Part shown: one piece after another, positions 6,391 through 8,488 of the stretch | How the letters are laid out: every line of letters starts with the position of its first letter | How positions within the stretch are numbered: position 1 is the first letter of the stretch | Assembly: GCA_033720975.1 (NCBI GenBank) | Contig: JAWWBL010000074.1 | Coordinates: 1-8,488, forward strand | Reading direction: 5' to 3' | DNA length: 8,488 nucleotides | From: JAWWBL01 sp033720975 | GTDB taxonomy: Bacteria; Actinomycetota; Acidimicrobiia; Spongiisociales; ZC4RG35 | The notes under the pieces: model-generated | The model's database searches: none | Told to the model about the DNA's origin: nothing | The model's input: only the letters and a program-made list of their open reading frames with translations | Made by a program: the position numbers and the translations under genes

Positions 6391-7027
6391 CATTTTCGAG
6401 CGCGAGATCCGTGAGCTCTTCGAAGAGCTTGACCGGGCCGCTCCAGGCCCACCGCCCATGCCCAGGCGGCCCGCACCGTCGCCGCGAAACTGGACACGTT
6501 TGCTAGCGCCGGCCGGCGCCGCCGCTGCGGTGTTGCTGGTCATCGGAGTAGCCAGCCAGTTTCTCCTCGGGGAGGCCGGGGAGGCCGATGATGCGTCCGC
6601 AACGACAGCCGTTGCTGCGGAGACGACTGCGGCGCCTGCCGCCACAACAGCCGCTGACTCGGAAGCGCTCGGAGACCTGAACCAGGCGTGTAGCGCGTTC
6701 ATCGACGAAAGCTCCCAGGCAGTGGTGACTCCACCGACGACCGAAGAGGAACATATTGCTGCGCTCCAGTCATTGGTACCCGTGTACTCGGCTCTGAATG
6801 AGTCAGTCGATATGGCTGATGAGGCCATCGCCGATCCGGCATTCGGCCAGATAGCCCGCGATTCGGCCGACCTGCTCGGGCTAGTGACGGCGGGAGCAAC
6901 CGGACCCCTGGAAGAAGCGGCCGCGACTTACCAGACCGCGGTCCAGAAAACAGCAGGGCTTGGCGAAGAGCTCTCCACTTATGGGGCAGCCGAATGCGCC
7001 GGCCTGAGCAGCCGGCTGTACCCCTGA
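6383..7027 (+). CDS. Single-pass membrane protein, probable anti-sigma factor
   Basis: The 214-residue product has an N-terminal cytoplasmic part of about 39 residues with an acidic amphipathic helix (about 4-19) and a proline-rich stretch. One membrane span follows (about 40-62), then an Ala/Thr-rich linker (67-93) and an outer helical domain (95-214) with only two cysteines, Cys103 and Cys205, which could form a disulfide. ATG 6383 lies inside the end of the sigma gene (ATGAGTGA overlap) and is served by GAGGA at 6369-6373; TTG 6380 is a weaker alternative. Position and topology suggest an anti-sigma factor that holds the sigma at the membrane, but the HxxxCxxC zinc motif is absent and the cytoplasmic part is very short. 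The sigma-binding role is therefore inferred mainly from context. I do not recognise the outer domain. Confidence 0.75.
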   Translation: MSDIFEREIRELFEELDRAAPGPPPMPRRPAPSPRNWTRLLAPAGAAAAVLLVIGVASQFLLGEAGEADDASATTAVAAETTAAPAATTAADSEALGDLNQACSAFIDESSQAVVTPPTTEEEHIAALQSLVPVYSALNESVDMADEAIADPAFGQIARDSADLLGLVTAGATGPLEEAAATYQTAVQKTAGLGEELSTYGAAECAGLSSRLYP

Positions 7028-7087
7028 CCAGTGCTTCTCAGGGCCGCCGCAACTGGGGCACAAGCCAGCGGATCCTGAAGTCCAATC

Positions 7088-7888
7088 TCAGAGATTCTCT
7101 GCCAAAGAAGCCACCGCGTCGGAGGCGCCCTCCAATACCGGCTCGCCATGCCCGAACAGGGCGACTTCGTAGTCGAAGCCGGAAAGTTTCTTCACGGATT
7201 GGATGGCGGTGTCCATGTCGGCCGTGAATCGGGGCACGGGCCCGGCAACTCCGCCGGCTTCACCGATCAGCGCATCCCCAGCCACCAGGATGCCTGCGGC
7301 CGGGTCGTGAACACTGATGTGGCCGGCGGTGTGGCCGGGAGTGGCCACGACGGTCAGGCCGCCCACGGACTCCCCGTCAACGACGGCCACACCGTCGCTT
7401 GAAGCTCTGATGCTGCCCATGTCTGCCCCCCCGGCGTACCAGGGCGTGCCCTCCCCGGCGGCGTCGAGGACACCCTGGAGCCCACCCTTGTGGTCATCGT
7501 GGAGATGGGTGACGATGACCCCACCTACATCACTCCAGCCGAGATCGACCTGGCCCAGAGCGGCCTCGATATCCGGGACGCTGCCCCCGGTACCGGTATC
7601 GACGAGTGTTGCCTCACCGGCTCGGTAGAGGATGTAGGCCGACACGAAGCCCAGGTTCACGCGCTGCCATTGGAAGCCGACGGCCGATCCTGGCTGGGCT
7701 GTCGTGCTGGTGGCCGAGGTGGTGCTGGGAGCTTGCCTGGTCGTGGTGGTGCCCAATGACGACGAGGTCGTCGAGGCGTCCGACTCGATGGTGCATGCTG
7801 CGGTACCCATCACCATGAGGGCAACCCCGGCACGACCCATGTCTTTGAGAAACACTCTTCTCGAAACAAGCCTGCGCTGAGTCACCAA
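7088..7888 (-). CDS. Tat-exported metallo-beta-lactamase-fold hydrolase
   Basis: This 266-residue protein begins with a twin-arginine signal (S9-R-R-V-F-L-K15), a hydrophobic segment at 20-31 and Cys32 in TAAC, so it is probably exported folded and perhaps lipid-anchored, although position -3 (Thr) is a poor lipobox. A Ser/Thr-rich linker spans about 40-66. The catalytic domain has all metal ligands of the superfamily: THLHDDH gives H128, H130, D132 and H133; PGHTAGH gives H186; AGDAL gives D205; and FGHGEP gives H247. An active two-metal hydrolase is expected, of the glyoxalase II-like or lactonase-like general type; the substrate cannot be told. Starts possible are TTG 7888 and GTG 7885, both weakly supported. 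The gene converges on the probable anti-sigma gene with 60 bp between, and diverges from the broken sigma gene. Confidence 0.92.
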   Translation of the reverse strand: MVTQRRLVSRRVFLKDMGRAGVALMVMGTAACTIESDASTTSSSLGTTTTRQAPSTTSATSTTAQPGSAVGFQWQRVNLGFVSAYILYRAGEATLVDTGTGGSVPDIEAALGQVDLGWSDVGGVIVTHLHDDHKGGLQGVLDAAGEGTPWYAGGADMGSIRASSDGVAVVDGESVGGLTVVATPGHTAGHISVHDPAAGILVAGDALIGEAGGVAGPVPRFTADMDTAIQSVKKLSGFDYEVALFGHGEPVLEGASDAVASLAENL

Positions 7889-7943
7889 CCCGAGACTACG
7901 CCGGTGAACCAGTTACGGACTTCGCGCCAGCACGAAAGACTGA

Positions 7944-7971
7944 TTGACGCTTCCTTCCCGCGTCATACGAT
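7944..7971 (+). promoter_or_regulatory. Predicted promoter of the truncated sigma gene
   Basis: TTGACG (7944-7949, 5 of 6 to the -35 consensus), 16 bp, then TACGAT (7966-7971, 4 of 6 to the -10 consensus). Transcription would start near 7978, about 22 bases before ATG 8000. Confidence 0.5.
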
Positions 7972-7999
7972 TGAGGGCACCGAGACCCCTTTAGATTTG

Positions 8000-8146
8000 A
8001 TGAGGCGTCTTGCGGACACTCCGGAGCCGGAGAGGAGCAGTGGGTTCGATCGCTTCGCTCGCGATTTCGAGCCGAGGCTGCGCCAGGCGCTCACCGCGAC
8101 CCTCGGCCCGGAGCTGGGCCTCGAGGCCGCCAGTCGAAACTATTGA
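8000..8146 (+). pseudogene. Truncated ECF sigma factor, start of region 2 only
   Basis: From ATG 8000 the frame gives 48 residues. Residues 16-45 (FDRFARDFEPRLRQAL, then TATLGPELGLEAA) look like the beginning of region 2 in an actinobacterial sigma-70 subfamily in which EPRLRxAL is followed by GPExGxEA and then the ALAxxWEHW helix. Here the match ends after GLEAA and the frame stops four residues later (SRNY). No continuation of region 2 or region 4 is visible in any frame downstream, so this is a truncation and not a simple frameshift. Translation could also start at GTG 7904 (80 residues), but the added part is not sigma-like. A promoter-like sequence is still present upstream. Family recognition is from memory of the motif, without alignment. 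If the resemblance is accidental, this is a small unknown ORF. Confidence 0.55.
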
Positions 8147-8171
8147 CCACAATCACTATTCCTCGTATCCT
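8143..8171 (+). promoter_or_regulatory. Predicted promoter of the toxin-antitoxin operon
   Basis: TTGACC (8143-8148, 5 of 6 to TTGACA), exactly 17 bp, then TATCCT (8166-8171, 4 of 6 to TATAAT). The -35 box contains the stop codon of the truncated sigma frame. Transcription should begin near 8178, about 22 bases before the antitoxin start. Confidence 0.6.
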
Positions 8172-8193
8172 TACTTTCATACTCAAGTAAGGA
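8168..8193. promoter_or_regulatory. Palindromic operator candidate of the toxin-antitoxin operon
   Basis: TCCTTACTT (8168-8176), eight bases, then AAGTAAGGA (8185-8193) form a perfect inverted repeat with 9-bp arms. It covers the end of the -10 box, the predicted transcription start and most of the Shine-Dalgarno. VapBC complexes usually repress their own promoter by binding such repeats, so this is the likely autoregulatory site. Confidence 0.6.
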
Positions 8194-8194
8194 G
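8189..8194 (+). promoter_or_regulatory. Shine-Dalgarno of the antitoxin gene
   Basis: AAGGAG lies five bases before GTG 8200 and fixes that codon as the start, in preference to the in-frame GTG two codons later. Confidence 0.8.
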
Positions 8195-8199
8195 CCTTC

Positions 8200-8448
8200 G
8201 TGGATGTGGCAGCCAAGGTCACATCAAAGGGTCAAGTGACGATTCCGAAGGATGTCCGAGAGGCTCTCGGCATCTCTGACGGCGATCAGATTGTGTTCCG
8301 GGTCCACCAGCATCATGCCGTACTGGCGCGGACCCCGAATCTGCTCGAGCTGGCCGGAGAAGTGGAAGTGCCGCCGGCCAAGCGTGGCGTCCCTTGGGAT
8401 ACGGTCCGCAAGAACACTCGGCAAGCCCGAGCCAGGGCGCGGCGGTGA
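8200..8448 (+). CDS. AbrB-family antitoxin (VapB-like)
   Basis: The 82-residue protein opens with a SpoVT/AbrB swapped-hairpin DNA-binding domain at about 3-45. The signature AKVTSKGQVTIPKDVREALG (5-24) is followed by GDQIVF. The C-terminal half is Pro-rich and then basic (VPWDTVRKNTRQARARARR), the part that in VapB proteins wraps round and blocks the toxin. The start is GTG with a strong AAGGAG. The stop codon overlaps the GTG of the following PIN-domain gene by 4 bp (GTGA), which ties synthesis of the toxin to that of the antitoxin. The antitoxin with its toxin is expected to repress the operon through the palindrome just upstream. The family is clear; the specific VapB subgroup is not. Confidence 0.93.
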   Translation: MDVAAKVTSKGQVTIPKDVREALGISDGDQIVFRVHQHHAVLARTPNLLELAGEVEVPPAKRGVPWDTVRKNTRQARARARR

Positions 8449-8488
8449 CAGCGTTCATCGATACGAACATCCTCGTCCGACACCTGAC
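8445..8488 (+). CDS. PIN-domain toxin (VapC-like), 5' end only
   Basis: GTG 8445 begins a frame reading MTAFIDTNILVRHL before the window ends. FIDTNIL is the first strand of PIN-domain ribonucleases, with Asp6 as the first of the acidic metal ligands. VapC toxins cut RNA, often tRNA, when freed from the antitoxin. Only about 14 residues are visible, so the rest of the active site and the integrity of the gene cannot be judged. The 4-bp overlap with the AbrB-type antitoxin strongly supports the assignment. Confidence 0.85.
   Translation, partial: MTAFIDTNILVRHL

Noticed and set aside
7084..7096. AATCTC-A-GAGATT inverted repeat between convergent genes
   Set aside because: The one-base centre cannot form a hairpin loop, no T-run follows, and it overlaps the end of the hydrolase gene; it is probably chance.
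8219..8470. Minus-strand frames opposite the antitoxin gene
   Set aside because: They are shadows of a clear AbrB-type antitoxin with its own ribosome site.

Overview
The window looks like chromosomal DNA from a high-GC Gram-positive bacterium (Actinomycetota, perhaps near Acidimicrobiia). The basis is the GC-rich coding sequence, frequent GTG and TTG starts, and exported proteins with Thr/Pro/Ala-rich linkers; the lineage is inference. No rRNA, tRNA, CRISPR array or insertion sequence was seen.

Left part (1-2984): a seven-helix membrane protein of unknown function is followed 29 bp later by an MFS transporter on the same strand. The transporter runs tail-to-tail, with a 16-bp overlap, into moaA (minus strand), an apparently intact radical-SAM GTP 3',8-cyclase of molybdenum cofactor synthesis with no other moa gene nearby. 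Upstream of moaA, a short divergent intergenic region holds a perfect 8+5+8 palindrome that fills the spacer of a plausible moaA promoter.

Middle (2985-5634): a small thioredoxin-fold protein with a Cys-Gln-Pro-Cys centre, a 63-residue zinc-ribbon-like protein and a 508-residue lipoprotein with five Asp-box-like repeats run on the plus strand. A 96-residue three-helix membrane protein lies convergent to them. Its leader has a strong AGGAGG placed too far from the start codon, a hairpin in between, and a seven-codon upstream frame.

Right part (5854-8488): an ECF-type sigma factor overlaps by 8 bp a single-pass membrane protein that is probably its anti-sigma partner and lacks a zinc anti-sigma motif. 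A Tat-exported metallo-beta-lactamase-fold hydrolase converges on this pair. Divergent from the hydrolase is the beginning of a second sigma factor, which keeps a promoter-like sequence but is cut off in region 2. Where the sigma homology stops, an AT-rich stretch carries the promoter and palindromic operator of a VapBC-like toxin-antitoxin pair. The AbrB-type antitoxin is complete; the PIN toxin starts with a 4-bp overlap and runs off the window.

The most interesting signals are the broken sigma gene against the toxin-antitoxin module, the two promoter palindromes, and the unusual leader of the small membrane protein. I see no clear evidence of a wholly new multi-gene system.
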